Shown: positions 26,187-35,629, counted from the stretch's first letter. The stretch is DNA of 64,000 nt from Novosphingobium profundi (GCF_020524485.1 NZ_JAIVLF010000006.1:62001-126000); one strand, 5' to 3'. Notes: generated from the letters alone by a model not told the origin. Program-made: numbers and translations.

Positions 26187-26299
26187 CCGAGGGCCATTGC
26201 CCTCGGGCTCCCCAAACTGGCGACCTCACCTTTCCCGCGCCGCCCTGGCTAAGAATGGTGAGGTCGCCAGTTCTGGGGTCAAGGGGCGATGGCCCCTTG
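26187..26299 (-). repeat. 113-bp three-hairpin repeat, copy 6 (best central stem)
   Basis: B end at 26187-26206 (CCGAGGGCCATTGCCCTCGG) and A end at 26280-26299. The middle carries a perfect 15-bp inverted repeat (26216-26230 with 26257-26271, ACTGGCGACCTCACC / GGTGAGGTCGCCAGT), extended by CCCC / GGGG outside. It lies between convergent DUF1489 and nudC genes. Confidence 0.97.
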
Positions 26300-26349
26300 A
26301 AAAAAGACTTGCTTCTATTGTCTTTCCTAAAGCTTCACATCTTTCCCGA

Positions 26350-27291
26350 TCATTCCACCGGCCCGCGATCCAGCCACCACTTGAGCAGGACATAGGCCAC
26401 GGCGCTCTGCGAAGGCGCATCGAAGGCGAGGCCCGCCTCGCCCCGCTCGGTCTTGGCGGCGACGGCTTCCTCGACTTCGGCGCGGGTGAACCAGCGCACG
26501 TCGTCGAGTTCGGTCTCGTCCATGGTGATGGCATCGTCCTCGGCCACCGCGTGGCAGGCGATCATCAGCGAGGAGGGAAATGGCCAGGGCTGGCTGGCGA
26601 TGTAGGTCACGTCATGGACGCGCACGCCCGCTTCCTCGAAAACCTCGCGCGCGACCGCCTCTTCCACCGTCTCGCCCGGTTCCACGAACCCGGCAAGCGC
26701 GGAGTAGCGCCCTTCGGGAAAGCGCGGCTGGCGGCCCAGCAGCAGCCGGTCCTCATGCTCGACCGACATGATCGTGACCGGATCGACGCGCGGAAAATGA
26801 GGCACGCCGCAGGCCGAAGAGGTACAGGTGCGCTGCCAACCGCCCTTGTCGAGCACGGTTTCGCTGCCGCACTGCGCGCAGAAGCGGTGCCGCGCGTGCC
26901 AGCCGACAAGCGCGCGGGCGCCGCCGTAGATCGCCAGTTCCTCATGCGAAAGCACCGCCATTGCGCTCCAGCTGGCGGGCCCTGCATGCGGGGTCTCGCC
27001 CGGCTGGACGACAGGGACAGGCGCAAAACAGGCGCGGCGGCCCGCGCCTTCGCCGTCGAGGCCCAGGAACACCAGTTCGGCCTCGGGCGACACGGCATCA
27101 AGACCGCCCCAGCGCAGCGTGTCGTGCGAGGTCAGCAGCGGGTCGAGCCCGTCGAGCAGCAGCACCCGCGCGCCGGGACCACGCAGCTGCGCCAGCGCCT
27201 CGGGGTTGGTGCGGATGTGATCGGCTCGGTCGAGCGGCGATCCGGCGTAGGAAATCGGCGCGATCGGGACGGTGGCGGGGCGGGCGGGCAT
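26350..27291 (-). CDS. nudC: NAD(+) diphosphatase / RNA-decapping Nudix hydrolase NudC
   Basis: Cleaves NAD(H) to NMN(H) and AMP and removes NAD caps from RNA 5' ends. The 313-residue protein has an N-terminal domain, a zinc ribbon (RFCAQCGSETVLDKGGWQRTCTSSACG), the Nudix box GFVEPGETVEEAVAREVFEEAGV, and the NudC signature SQPWPFPSSLM. It lies 1 bp from the end of the beta-lactamase-fold gene and reads in the same direction, so it is in the mutY operon. Confidence 0.94.
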   Translation of the reverse strand: MPARPATVPIAPISYAGSPLDRADHIRTNPEALAQLRGPGARVLLLDGLDPLLTSHDTLRWGGLDAVSPEAELVFLGLDGEGAGRRACFAPVPVVQPGETPHAGPASWSAMAVLSHEELAIYGGARALVGWHARHRFCAQCGSETVLDKGGWQRTCTSSACGVPHFPRVDPVTIMSVEHEDRLLLGRQPRFPEGRYSALAGFVEPGETVEEAVAREVFEEAGVRVHDVTYIASQPWPFPSSLMIACHAVAEDDAITMDETELDDVRWFTRAEVEEAVAAKTERGEAGLAFDAPSQSAVAYVLLKWWLDRGPVE

Positions 27292-27292
27292 G

Positions 27293-28603
27293 TCAGGTTC
27301 TCTCCAGGAGCGCGGTCACGTCGGCTTTGAGCGCCGACTGGAATTCGGGAAGCAGGCGGCTGGCCTCGGGCGGCATGAACTGGACGAAGATCTGCGAGCG
27401 CAGCCCCTTGGCCATGTCGACCATGGCCACCGTTCCGGCCGCGCCCGACCAGCCGAACATACCGCTCTCCGGCCCCATCCCCACGCGCCCACCCGCGCCG
27501 AAGCCGGACGGCCGCCCTTGCGTGACGGGGCCAGTGACGCCTTCAGGCAGGAGGTTGCGGGTGCCCGTGCGCACGGCGAGTTCGGAGAGGATGCGCCGCC
27601 CGTCCAGCTCACCGAACTGGGCGAGCAGGCGCAGGAATCGGTCATAGTCGGCCGGTGTGCTGACCAACCCCGCCCCGCCGAAAGGAAACGGCGGGGGATC
27701 GAGATAGATCGAATCCGCGCCCGTATCGATGGGCACGAGCCCTTGCCCGAGCGCCCCGTAATTGGTGGTCAGACGCCCCGCCTCCTCGCGCGGGACTTGG
27801 AAGGCGGTGCTCTCCATGCCCGCGGGCGCGAAGATCACCTCGCGCAGGTACCGGTCGAAGGAAAGGCCCGAGACCACCTCGATCACCCGGCCCATCAGGT
27901 CCAGCCCCATCGAGTAGATCCATTTCGTGCCCGGATCGGCCACCAGCGGCACCTGCGCCAGCCGCGAGGCGAAGAGGTCGAGGCTGCCCACCGTCTCGCC
28001 GTTGAAGATACCCGGCACCTTCAGACGGCTGACCTGCCCCGGGATCAGGCCTTTTTGCTCCATCAGGTCCTTGATCGGCCCCTTCTGGACGATGGTGTAG
28101 CCGATCCCGGCGGTGTGGGTGAGGAGGTGGCGGATGGTGATCGCGCGGGGCGCGGCGTGCAACGCATCGAGCGACCCGTCGTAGCGGTCCTGCACCCGCA
28201 TGTCCGCGTATTCCGGCAGGATTTCGTGCAGGGGCTGGTCAAGGCCGAGCAGGCCATCGGCGATCAGCTGCATCGCGGCCATGCCGGTGACGGGCTTCGT
28301 CATCGAATAGATGCGAAAGAGGCTGTCGGGCCGCATCGCGCTATCTTCGGTGAAGCTCTGCATGCCCGAGAGGGCATATTCGGGCGCCTGCCCTGGAAGC
28401 CCCAGCGTCGCGATCATCCCCGGAAAGCGCCCCGGCCCGGTCCAGCGCGCGAGGACCGCGCGTACGCGCGGCATCAGGTCGCGATCCTGCGCGGCAAGCG
28501 CCAGCCGGGGGAGCAGTGGCGCGCCCAGCCCGGCGGCCGCGCCCAGCATGAGAAGACGGCGCCGGTCGAGCGCATGCTGCAAACCCTCGACCTCGCGCCT
28601 CAC
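27293..28603 (-). CDS. Beta-lactamase-fold serine hydrolase with Tat-type signal
   Basis: A 436-residue class C beta-lactamase/esterase-fold protein. The N-terminus has DRRRLLMLGAAAGLGAPLL, a twin-arginine-like signal. The catalytic motif SxxK is S100-MT-K103 in RIYSMTKP; the YxN position is occupied by the YSM in GTKWIYSMGLDLMG. Relatives are esterases, transesterases (EstB, LovD-like) or penicillin-binding-like hydrolases, so no antibiotic role is claimed. The GTG start at 28603 overlaps the mutY stop (GTGA), implying coupling. Confidence 0.8.
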   Translation of the reverse strand: MRREVEGLQHALDRRRLLMLGAAAGLGAPLLPRLALAAQDRDLMPRVRAVLARWTGPGRFPGMIATLGLPGQAPEYALSGMQSFTEDSAMRPDSLFRIYSMTKPVTGMAAMQLIADGLLGLDQPLHEILPEYADMRVQDRYDGSLDALHAAPRAITIRHLLTHTAGIGYTIVQKGPIKDLMEQKGLIPGQVSRLKVPGIFNGETVGSLDLFASRLAQVPLVADPGTKWIYSMGLDLMGRVIEVVSGLSFDRYLREVIFAPAGMESTAFQVPREEAGRLTTNYGALGQGLVPIDTGADSIYLDPPPFPFGGAGLVSTPADYDRFLRLLAQFGELDGRRILSELAVRTGTRNLLPEGVTGPVTQGRPSGFGAGGRVGMGPESGMFGWSGAAGTVAMVDMAKGLRSQIFVQFMPPEASRLLPEFQSALKADVTALLERT

Positions 28604-29667
28604 GCGTCCTCTCCCGTGTGCGCGAGCGCCAGCCGCGCGGCCTTGGCAAAGAGCGTGGGGAGCCCGGCCTCGTCCAGCTTTTCAAGCGGCCACCACTCGC
28701 CCTCGCCCAGGTCCTCAGGCGGGCTCGCCCCGGCGTGGATGGCGAGGCGCAGGTCCAGCGCGAAGTGGCTGAAGACATGCGAGACCCGGCCCGCCGGCTC
28801 CCAAGGCCCCTCGGCCAGATCCTCGCCGTGACCGTCCTGCCGCGCGGCCCAGCCATCGTCGGGAAGCGCGCGCATGCCGCCCAGCATTCCCTTGCCCGCG
28901 CGGCGCACCAGCCAGACGTGGTCCTCGCCTGCGATCCGCGCCTCGATCCAGAAGGCGCGGCCCGTGCGGGTGGGCTTCGCCTTCTTGGGGGCCTTCACCG
29001 GCAGGCGCGCCGGGTCGCCCGAGGCGCGTGCCGCGCACATTTCCGAGAGCGGGCAGAGCAGGCATTTGGGCTCGCGCACCGTGCAGATGCCCGAGCCCAG
29101 GTCCATCATCGCCTGGGCAAAGTCGCCCGCGCGGGCTTGCGGCGTGATGTCGTCGGTGCGTTCGCGAATCTCGGGACGGCTGGCGGGCAGCGCCGTTTCA
29201 ATCGCAAAGAGGCGCGAGACGACACGCTCGACATTGGCATCGACCACGACCGCGCGCGCGCCAAAGGCAATCGCGGCGACCGCAGCAGCAGTATAGGGGC
29301 CAAGGCCCGGCAGCGTGCGCAGCTCGACTTCGGTCTCGGGGAAAGCCCCGCCGCGCGCGGCCACCTCGCGCGCGCAGGCCAGCAGGTTGCGGGCCCTCGC
29401 GTAATAGCCCAGCCCCGCCCAGGCGGCCATGACCTCCTCGTCGCGCGCGGCGGCAAGGTCGCTCACACTCGGCCACAGGCGGGTAAACTTGGCGAAGTAC
29501 TCCTTCACCGCGGCCACCGTGGTCTGCTGGAGCATGACCTCGGACAGCCAGACGCGGTAGGGATCGGGCGCGGGGGTTCCCGGTGGCGCGCGCCAGGGCA
29601 GAGTGCGCGCATGTGCATCGTACCAGTCGAGAAGTCGCTCGGCGGTGGTTTCGCGGCTGGCGTCCAT
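28600..29667 (-). CDS. mutY: A/G-specific adenine glycosylase MutY
   Basis: Removes A mispaired with 8-oxoG. The 355-residue protein has the catalytic Glu43 in WLSEVMLQQTT, the HhH loop LPGLGPYTAAAVAAIAFG, catalytic Asp143 in VVDANVERV, the 4Fe-4S cluster ligands C195, C202, C205, C211 (C-x6-C-x2-C-x5-C), and a C-terminal Nudix-like 8-oxoG recognition domain. The ATG at 29667 is chosen; upstream in-frame codons add no homology. It is divergent from the DUF721 gene. Confidence 0.95.
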   Translation of the reverse strand: MDASRETTAERLLDWYDAHARTLPWRAPPGTPAPDPYRVWLSEVMLQQTTVAAVKEYFAKFTRLWPSVSDLAAARDEEVMAAWAGLGYYARARNLLACAREVAARGGAFPETEVELRTLPGLGPYTAAAVAAIAFGARAVVVDANVERVVSRLFAIETALPASRPEIRERTDDITPQARAGDFAQAMMDLGSGICTVREPKCLLCPLSEMCAARASGDPARLPVKAPKKAKPTRTGRAFWIEARIAGEDHVWLVRRAGKGMLGGMRALPDDGWAARQDGHGEDLAEGPWEPAGRVSHVFSHFALDLRLAIHAGASPPEDLGEGEWWPLEKLDEAGLPTLFAKAARLALAHTGEDA

Positions 29668-29747
29668 GCGCCCCCTATGGCATTGGAGGGCGCGCAAGGG
29701 AACGGCCCAAATCGCGCAAAAGGCAAAGCAAGACTCTGGACAGCAAC

Positions 29748-30290
29748 GTGGACAAGAAGCCGAGCAAGACCAAGGGCAAGGCCGCGCCCAAGGCTTTCGA
29801 ACGCGCGCGCGGCGGACAGGCCCGCGCGATCAGCGACCTCATGCCCAATGTCGGGCGCACCGCCTTTCGCCGCTTCGGCTTCGTGCAGTCGAGCGTGGTG
29901 ACGCGCTGGCCCGAGATCGTGGGCGCGCGCCACGCCCGCGTGTGTACGCCCGAGGCGATCCGCTTCCCTCCCGGCGAGAAGTGCGACGGCATCCTGCAAC
30001 TGGTGGTCAAGCCCGCCCACGCCACGCTGATCCAGCACGTGATCCCCGAGATCATGGACCGGGTGAACCGCTTCTTCGGCTACAAGGCGGTCGCCAAGGT
30101 CAAGATCCGGCAAGGCGAGGTTAAGCCGCCGCCTGCCACGCAGAGCCGGGCCGCGCCGCCTTCTCTCAAACCCGTACCTTACGAACTGGGCGAATCGCTG
30201 CGCGACATCGGTGATCCGGAGCTGCGCGCGGTGCTGGAATCGCTGGCCCGCAGCATGGGCGCCAAAGCCGAACGGAACGACGAGACATGA
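29748..30290 (+). CDS. DUF721 (DciA-like) protein
   Basis: A 180-residue protein of the DUF721/DciA family; DciA loads the replicative helicase DnaB in bacteria lacking DnaC. The DUF721 core is about 27-120 (RAISDLMPNVGRTAFRRFGFVQSSVVTRWPEIVGARHARVCTPEAIRFPPG ... LQLVVKPAHATLIQHVIPEIMDRVNRFFG). The N-terminal 25 residues are Lys-rich. The GTG at 29748 is preferred; the frame is open upstream into the divergent mutY but shows no homology there. The stop overlaps the next ATG (ATGA). Confidence 0.85.
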   Translation: MDKKPSKTKGKAAPKAFERARGGQARAISDLMPNVGRTAFRRFGFVQSSVVTRWPEIVGARHARVCTPEAIRFPPGEKCDGILQLVVKPAHATLIQHVIPEIMDRVNRFFGYKAVAKVKIRQGEVKPPPATQSRAAPPSLKPVPYELGESLRDIGDPELRAVLESLARSMGAKAERNDET

Positions 30291-31072
30291 CACCTGCCAC
30301 CAAGACTCTCTCCCTCCTCGCGCTGGGCGCGGCTACTCTGGCGACGGGCAGCCTCGCCACGCCGACGCTTGCCAGCGCGGCCGAAGGCAAGACCAACCGC
30401 AATGGGCAGGTCACGGTGACGGGCAACGGAAGCTACACGCTGGGCAACCCCGCCGCGCCGGTGAAGGTGACCGAGTACATCAGCTACACCTGCTCGCACT
30501 GCGCCGCGCTCCACCGCGAATCCGATCCGGTCCTGCGCACCACGGTCATCCCGCAGGGCAAAGTCGCGCTCACCGTCTCGAACCTGGTGCGCAACCCGGT
30601 CGACATCACCATTGCGCTCCTTACTTCCTGCGGCGATCCCAAGACCTTCTTCGTGCGCCACAACGCTTTCCTCGCTTCGCAGGACACCTGGCTGCCCAAG
30701 GCGGCATCGGCCAGCGAAGCGCAGCGCAAGCGTTGGGCCGAAGGCGAACTGCCCCAGCGCCTGCGCGCGATCGCCAGCGACCTCGATTTCTACGTGAAGG
30801 TCGCCCACTTCGGCGTGACCCGCAGCCAGGCCGACCAGTGCCTCGCCGACAAGGCCCAGCTCGACAAGGTCATGGCGCAGTACAACGCCGCCTCGCAGTT
30901 GAAGCTGACCGGAACGCCCGGGATCGTCATCAACGGCAAGGTCCTCTACGCCACGAAGGACGGGAAGGTCCTCCAGAGCCCGATGGGCGGCCCGCTCCAG
31001 GCGACGCAGTGGAAGGACATGTCCGCCGCGATCACCAAGGCGCTTGCCGCCAACACCGCCGGGCAGATCTGA
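30287..31072 (+). CDS. DsbA-family thioredoxin-fold protein (periplasmic)
   Basis: A 261-residue exported thiol-disulfide protein. The signal peptide covers about 1-32 (ending TLASAAEG). The active site is C69-SH-C72 in YISYTCSHCAALH, with the cis-Pro loop LTGTPGIVINGK. The family makes or shuffles disulfides in the periplasm. It overlaps the DUF721 gene by 4 bp and lies 5' to a second, lipoprotein-type paralogue and smc, a linkage common in alphaproteobacteria. Confidence 0.88.
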   Translation: MTPATKTLSLLALGAATLATGSLATPTLASAAEGKTNRNGQVTVTGNGSYTLGNPAAPVKVTEYISYTCSHCAALHRESDPVLRTTVIPQGKVALTVSNLVRNPVDITIALLTSCGDPKTFFVRHNAFLASQDTWLPKAASASEAQRKRWAEGELPQRLRAIASDLDFYVKVAHFGVTRSQADQCLADKAQLDKVMAQYNAASQLKLTGTPGIVINGKVLYATKDGKVLQSPMGGPLQATQWKDMSAAITKALAANTAGQI

Positions 31073-31199
31073 CACCGCCCCTTACCGCCTCCAACTGTGC
31101 CCCCCCAACTGTGTATAGATGGCGAGGGGGGCCTGCGCGCCCCTCAACCTTGCCCCCGGTTTCTGCCAGACTGCTTCATCAACCAAGGATTCGCGACAC

Positions 31200-31961
31200 A
31201 TGACTTCCCCTGCCCTGCGCAAGATCGCCCTCGGCCTCTTCGTGGCCCCGCTCGCTCTTGGCCTCGCGGCCTGCGGCGACAAGGCCGCCGAGAGCGAAGC
31301 GCCGGTCGCCAGCGAGGCGCTCGCCACCGTCGCGCCGCCCGAGGGCACCGAATGGGCCAGCGTCATCACCAAGACCGAGGACGGCGGCTACCGCATGGGC
31401 AACCCCGAGGCGCCGATCAAGCTCGTCGAATACGGCGCGCTGTCATGCTCGCACTGCGCCCAGTTCGCCAAGGAGAGCTTCGCGGACCTGCGCGATGATT
31501 ACATCAAGAGCGGGCGCGTCAGCTACGAGATCCGCTTCTTCATGCTCAACCCCTATGACTTCGCGGCCACGATGCTCGCCACCTGCGGCTCGGACGAGGC
31601 GGTGATCCCGCTGGCCGAGCAGTTCTGGGCCTGGCAGCCCAAGATGTTCGAGAACCTCGACGCGTTCGGGCAGGAAAATCTCCAGCAGATCGGCGCAATG
31701 CCGCGCGACAAGCAGTTCGCCGCGTTTGCACAGGCTGCGGGCATGACCGAGTTCTTCGCCTCGCGCGGGATCTCCAAGGAGCAGGGCGCGCAGTGCCTCG
31801 CCAATACCGAGACCGCGCAGGCGCTCGCCGATCAGACCGACACGGCCGGCAAGGAAAAGAACGTCACCGGCACCCCCACCTTCTTCATCAACGGCGCCAA
31901 CGTCGGTTCGATGGAGTGGGAGCCGCTCGAAGCCAAGCTGCAGCAGGCTGGCGCGCGCTGA
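31200..31961 (+). CDS. DsbA-family thioredoxin-fold lipoprotein
   Basis: A second, 253-residue DsbA-like protein. The N-terminus has LALGLAACGDK, a lipobox with C25, so it is probably anchored to a membrane from the periplasmic side. The active site is C83-SH-C86 (GALSCSHCAQF), with the cis-Pro loop in VTGTPTFFINGANV. The frame is open upstream to 31119, but the ATG at 31200 places the lipoprotein signal at the N-terminus. Both dsbA-like genes share the CSHC active site, which suggests local duplication. Confidence 0.88.
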   Translation: MTSPALRKIALGLFVAPLALGLAACGDKAAESEAPVASEALATVAPPEGTEWASVITKTEDGGYRMGNPEAPIKLVEYGALSCSHCAQFAKESFADLRDDYIKSGRVSYEIRFFMLNPYDFAATMLATCGSDEAVIPLAEQFWAWQPKMFENLDAFGQENLQQIGAMPRDKQFAAFAQAAGMTEFFASRGISKEQGAQCLANTETAQALADQTDTAGKEKNVTGTPTFFINGANVGSMEWEPLEAKLQQAGAR

Positions 31962-32006
31962 TGCTACGGGCGGTCCTTCCCTGCCCCGAGCGGGCGTAGG
32001 GCCGCC

Positions 32007-35000
32007 ATGCATTTCCGGCGTCTCAAGCTCACCGGCTTCAAGAGCTTCGTCGAACCTTCCGAACTGCACATCGAGCCCGGCCTGACAGGCGTCGTGGGCC
32101 CCAACGGCTGTGGCAAGTCCAATCTCCTCGAAGCGCTGCGCTGGGTCATGGGCGAAAGCTCGCCCAAGTCGATGCGCGGCGGGGGCATGGAGGACGTGAT
32201 CTTCGCGGGCACTTCGGGCCGTCCCGCGCGCGCCTTTGCCGAAGTCGTCCTCCAGGCCCGCAGCGAGGACAACGAAGAGCTGGAAGTCGTGCGCCGGATC
32301 GAGCGCGGCGCAGGCTCGGCCTACCGCGTCAATGGGCGCGACGTGCGCGCCAAGGACGTCGCGCTCATCTTCGCCGATGCCGCTACCGGCGCGCACAGCC
32401 CCGCGCTTGTCAGCCAGGGCCGCATCGCTGCGGTGGTCGCCGCCAAGCCCGCCGAGCGCCGCGCCATGCTGGAGGATGCCGCGGGGATCTCGGGCCTCCA
32501 CGTGCGCCGCAAGGACGCCGAGCAGAAGCTGCGCGCGACCGAGACCAACCTCGCCCGGCTCGAAGACATCATGGCCGGTCTCGACAAGCAGGTTGCCGGG
32601 CTGCGCCGCCAGGCCAAAGCGGCCGAGCGCTACAAACAGCTCTCCGAGCAAATCCGCCACGCCGAGGCGCGCCTCCTCTATGCGCGCTGGCGCGATGCCG
32701 CCGCCGCCGCCGAGGCCGCAAAGAGGGAGGCCGATGCCGCCGACACCCGTGTCGGGTCTGCCCAGCGCGCCGCGTTCGAGGCGCAGAAGGCGCAAGGCAC
32801 CGCCGCGCAAGGCCTCGTCACTGCGCGCGACGAGCAGACCGACCGGCGCGACGACGTCCAGGCCCAGGCCCACCGTCTTGCCACCCTCACCAACCAGTTG
32901 GACGCGGCCGAAGAGCGCCGCGCCGACCTCGACCGCCAGAAAGCCCGGCTGGAGGAGGACCGCGACCACGCCGACCGCGTCACGCGCGAAGCCGCCGAAG
33001 CGCTGGCGAAGCTGGAGACGGACCTGTCCGAGGGCGCTGCAAAGCTGGCCGAGGACGAGGCCCTGCGCCCGCGCCTTGCCAACGCACTGGAAGGCGTGGA
33101 GCGCGCCGCGCGCAGCGCCGAACTCGACCTTGCCCAGGCCACCGCCGCGCAGGCCGGGGTCGACGCCGAATGGCGCATCGCCGCCGCCGAACTGGAGCAG
33201 GCGCAGGGCCGCCTCGACCGGCTTGCCGCCGAGGCTGCAAAGCTGGAGCAGCAGCGCGCCGCCCTCGCCCAGGAGGACGATCCCGACACGGCCCTCGCCG
33301 CCGCCCACACCGAGGCCGAAGCGGCCAGCGCCATGCTGGCCGAGGCACGCACCGCGCTGGAGGCGCTGGGGCAGCGCAAGAGCGCGCTGCAGGCCGAGCG
33401 TGACGCCGCCGCCTCCGCGCTGGCGGGCGCCCGCGCCGACCTTACCGGGGTGGAGCGCGAGCACGCCGCCCTCGTGCGTGACCGTGAGGCCCGTGCCAAG
33501 GGCGCCAAGGCCGCCCATGGCCTCCCCCGCGCGCTCGACGCCCTGCGCGCCGAGCCCGGCTACGAACGCGCGCTCGCCGCCGTGCTGGGACGCGACGCCA
33601 AGGTGCCCCTCGGGCTCGTGGACGGAGCCGAAGGCCGTTTCTGGAGCGGGGCTGTGGCCCCTCCCGCCGTGGCGGACAGCCTCGCCGCCCACGTTCCCGA
33701 ATGCCCGGACGAACTGGCCGCCCGGCTCGCGCTCGTCCATGTTGCGCCCAAGGACGATGGCCGCGCGCTCGCGCCGGGCGAATGGCTTGTGACGCTCGGC
33801 GGCGTGCTCAGGCGTTGGGACGGCTTTGTCGCGCGCGGCGAAGGCGGGGCCGAAGCCGCGCGACTGGAAGCGGAAAACCGGCTCGCCGAACTGGAGGAGC
33901 GCCTCCCCCCCTTGCGCGCGGCCGTCACGTCCGCCGAAACGCAGCAGACGGGCGCGCAGGCCGCGCTGTCCGCCCTCCAAAGCGAAATCGTGGCCGCCGA
34001 ACGCACGGCAGCCGAGGCCACCAACGCCGAACGCGCCGCGCTGCGCCGCGTCGATCAGGCCGAGGCCGCGCGCGAACGCCACGCCGCCCGGGCCACCGAA
34101 CTCGATACGGGTCTGGAGGACCTCGCCCAGCGCCGCGAGGTCGCCGAAACCGAGCTTGCCCAGGCCGAAGCGAAGCGCGCGGGCCTCCCCGATCCCGAGG
34201 CGGGCCGCGCCGCGCTCGAGGCCGCACGCACCCGCAACGCCGAGGCACGCGAGGCGCACCAGGCCGCGACCGCCCAGCTGGCCGCGCACGACCAGGCGCT
34301 CGCCGTCGCGCGCGAGCGGCACGCCGCGCACGCCAGCGACATCCGCAACTGGCAGACCCGGGCAGGCGATGCCGCCTCACGCCTCGCCCAGATGGCCGGG
34401 CGGCTCGACGAGATCGAGACCGAACGGCGCATCGTCGCCGCCAAACCGGACGCGCTCCACGACCAGATCGCCGAGGCCGAAGCGGTCCGCACCCGACTCG
34501 CGGACGACCTCGCCCGTGCCGAAGAAGCCGTGGAGACCGCGCAGGAGGCTGCGAAAGCGGCCGACACCGCGCTCGCCGCCGCGCAGGAGGAACTCGCCAG
34601 CGCACGCGAGGCGCGCGCCGGGGCCAACGCGCGCGCCGAGAACGAGGACGCGCGCCGTGTCGAACTTGCGCGCCTGTCGGGCGAGCGCTTCCAGTGCCCG
34701 CCCCCGATCCTGGCCGAGCGCTACGCCTTCACCGCCGCCGACGTGGGCTCCGCCGAGGCTGAGAATGCGCAGCTGGAAAAACTCTCCGCCGAGCGCGAGC
34801 GGATCGGCCCGGTCAACCTCGTCGCCGCCGACGAACTCGCCGCCGCCGAAGCGCAGCTGGGAACCTCGGTCAGCGAGAAGGACGAACTGGCCGAGGCGGT
34901 CGCGCGCCTGCGCGGCTCGATCGGCAATCTCAACCGCGAAGGCCGCGAACGCCTGCGCGCCGCGTTCGAAGCGGTCGACGCGCACTTCCAGCGCCTCTTC

Positions 35001-35429
35001 ACCCAGCTATTCATGGGCGGCAATGCGCACCTCGCCTTCATCGATTCGGACGATCCGCTCGAAGCGGGCCTCGAGATCTACGCCCAGCCGCCGGGCAAGC
35101 GCCTCCAGTCGCTCACTCTGCTTTCGGGCGGCGAACAGGCGCTGACCGCAGTGGCCCTCGTCTTTGCGCTCTTCCTCACCAACCCCGCGCCGATCTGCGT
35201 GCTCGACGAGGTCGACGCCCCGCTCGACGATGCCAATGTCGAACGCTTCTGCGACCTGCTCGACGCCATGACGCGTGAGACGCAGACCCGCTACCTCATC
35301 GTCACCCACAACGCGGTGACGATGAGCCGGATGCACCGCCTGTTCGGTGTCACGATGGTCGAAAAGGGCGTCTCGCGGCTTGTCAGCGTGGACCTGGGCG
35401 GCGCGGAAGAGCTGCTCGCGGCGGAGTAG
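32007..35429 (+). CDS. smc: Chromosome segregation protein SMC
   Basis: The 1140-residue ATPase of the SMC-ScpAB condensin. Head motifs: Walker A GPNGCGKS (31-38), the signature LLSGGEQALTAVALVFALFL and Walker B ICVLDEVDAPLDD near the C-terminus. Long coiled coils, rich in Ala, Glu and Arg, flank a hinge at about 500-620. A 962-codon open frame on the opposite strand (31443-34331) is a compositional shadow of the Ala/Glu/Arg coiled coil. Repeat copy 7 follows the stop by 12 bp. Confidence 0.97.
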   Translation: MHFRRLKLTGFKSFVEPSELHIEPGLTGVVGPNGCGKSNLLEALRWVMGESSPKSMRGGGMEDVIFAGTSGRPARAFAEVVLQARSEDNEELEVVRRIERGAGSAYRVNGRDVRAKDVALIFADAATGAHSPALVSQGRIAAVVAAKPAERRAMLEDAAGISGLHVRRKDAEQKLRATETNLARLEDIMAGLDKQVAGLRRQAKAAERYKQLSEQIRHAEARLLYARWRDAAAAAEAAKREADAADTRVGSAQRAAFEAQKAQGTAAQGLVTARDEQTDRRDDVQAQAHRLATLTNQLDAAEERRADLDRQKARLEEDRDHADRVTREAAEALAKLETDLSEGAAKLAEDEALRPRLANALEGVERAARSAELDLAQATAAQAGVDAEWRIAAAELEQAQGRLDRLAAEAAKLEQQRAALAQEDDPDTALAAAHTEAEAASAMLAEARTALEALGQRKSALQAERDAAASALAGARADLTGVEREHAALVRDREARAKGAKAAHGLPRALDALRAEPGYERALAAVLGRDAKVPLGLVDGAEGRFWSGAVAPPAVADSLAAHVPECPDELAARLALVHVAPKDDGRALAPGEWLVTLGGVLRRWDGFVARGEGGAEAARLEAENRLAELEERLPPLRAAVTSAETQQTGAQAALSALQSEIVAAERTAAEATNAERAALRRVDQAEAARERHAARATELDTGLEDLAQRREVAETELAQAEAKRAGLPDPEAGRAALEAARTRNAEAREAHQAATAQLAAHDQALAVARERHAAHASDIRNWQTRAGDAASRLAQMAGRLDEIETERRIVAAKPDALHDQIAEAEAVRTRLADDLARAEEAVETAQEAAKAADTALAAAQEELASAREARAGANARAENEDARRVELARLSGERFQCPPPILAERYAFTAADVGSAEAENAQLEKLSAERERIGPVNLVAADELAAAEAQLGTSVSEKDELAEAVARLRGSIGNLNREGRERLRAAFEAVDAHFQRLFTQLFMGGNAHLAFIDSDDPLEAGLEIYAQPPGKRLQSLTLLSGGEQALTAVALVFALFLTNPAPICVLDEVDAPLDDANVERFCDLLDAMTRETQTRYLIVTHNAVTMSRMHRLFGVTMVEKGVSRLVSVDLGGAEELLAAE

Positions 35430-35441
35430 AAAAAGAGGATT

Positions 35442-35556
35442 CAAGGGGCCATCGCCCCTTGGACCCCGGAAATGGGCGACCTCACGCCCTTCAGCCCACG
35501 TAGCGCGACACAGGTAAGGTGAACAGTTTGGGGAGCCCGAGGGCGATGGCCCTCGG
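35442..35556 (+). repeat. Three-hairpin repeat, copy 7 (115 bp)
   Basis: Perfect A end (35442-35461) and B end (35537-35556). The middle is 2 bp longer than standard and its central stem is weakened (CTCACG on the left). It lies between smc and the next rightward gene. Confidence 0.95.
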
Positions 35557-35595
35557 AAATGTTCGTTTATCTTTCATCCAAAACACTTGCCCCAC

Positions 35596-35629
35596 CGATC
35601 AATTGGCTTAATAGCATACCAATTGATCG
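35596..35629. promoter_or_regulatory. 11+11 bp AT-rich inverted repeat (candidate operator)
   Basis: CGATCAATTGG, a 12-bp spacer (CTTAATAGCATA), then CCAATTGATCG: both arms match exactly. The AT-rich spacer includes a possible -10 hexamer (TAATAG, 35609-35614) with TTGCC-like sequence 16 bp upstream, so a bound dimer would block or bend the promoter of the gene at 35739. It could equally fold as an RNA hairpin. Confidence 0.6.

Noticed and set aside
26197..27330. Open frame starting inside repeat copy 6 with a peptide such as MPSGSPN...GVKGRWPLE
   Set aside because: The same peptide pattern appears wherever the repeat is translated. The element is 113 bp, not a multiple of three, and its frames are not conserved, so it is not coding; such peptides could mislead automated annotation.
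31443..34331. 962-codon open frame antisense to the dsbA-like gene and smc
   Set aside because: It mirrors the Ala/Glu/Arg codon bias of the SMC coiled coil; it has no start signal and no recognisable domain.
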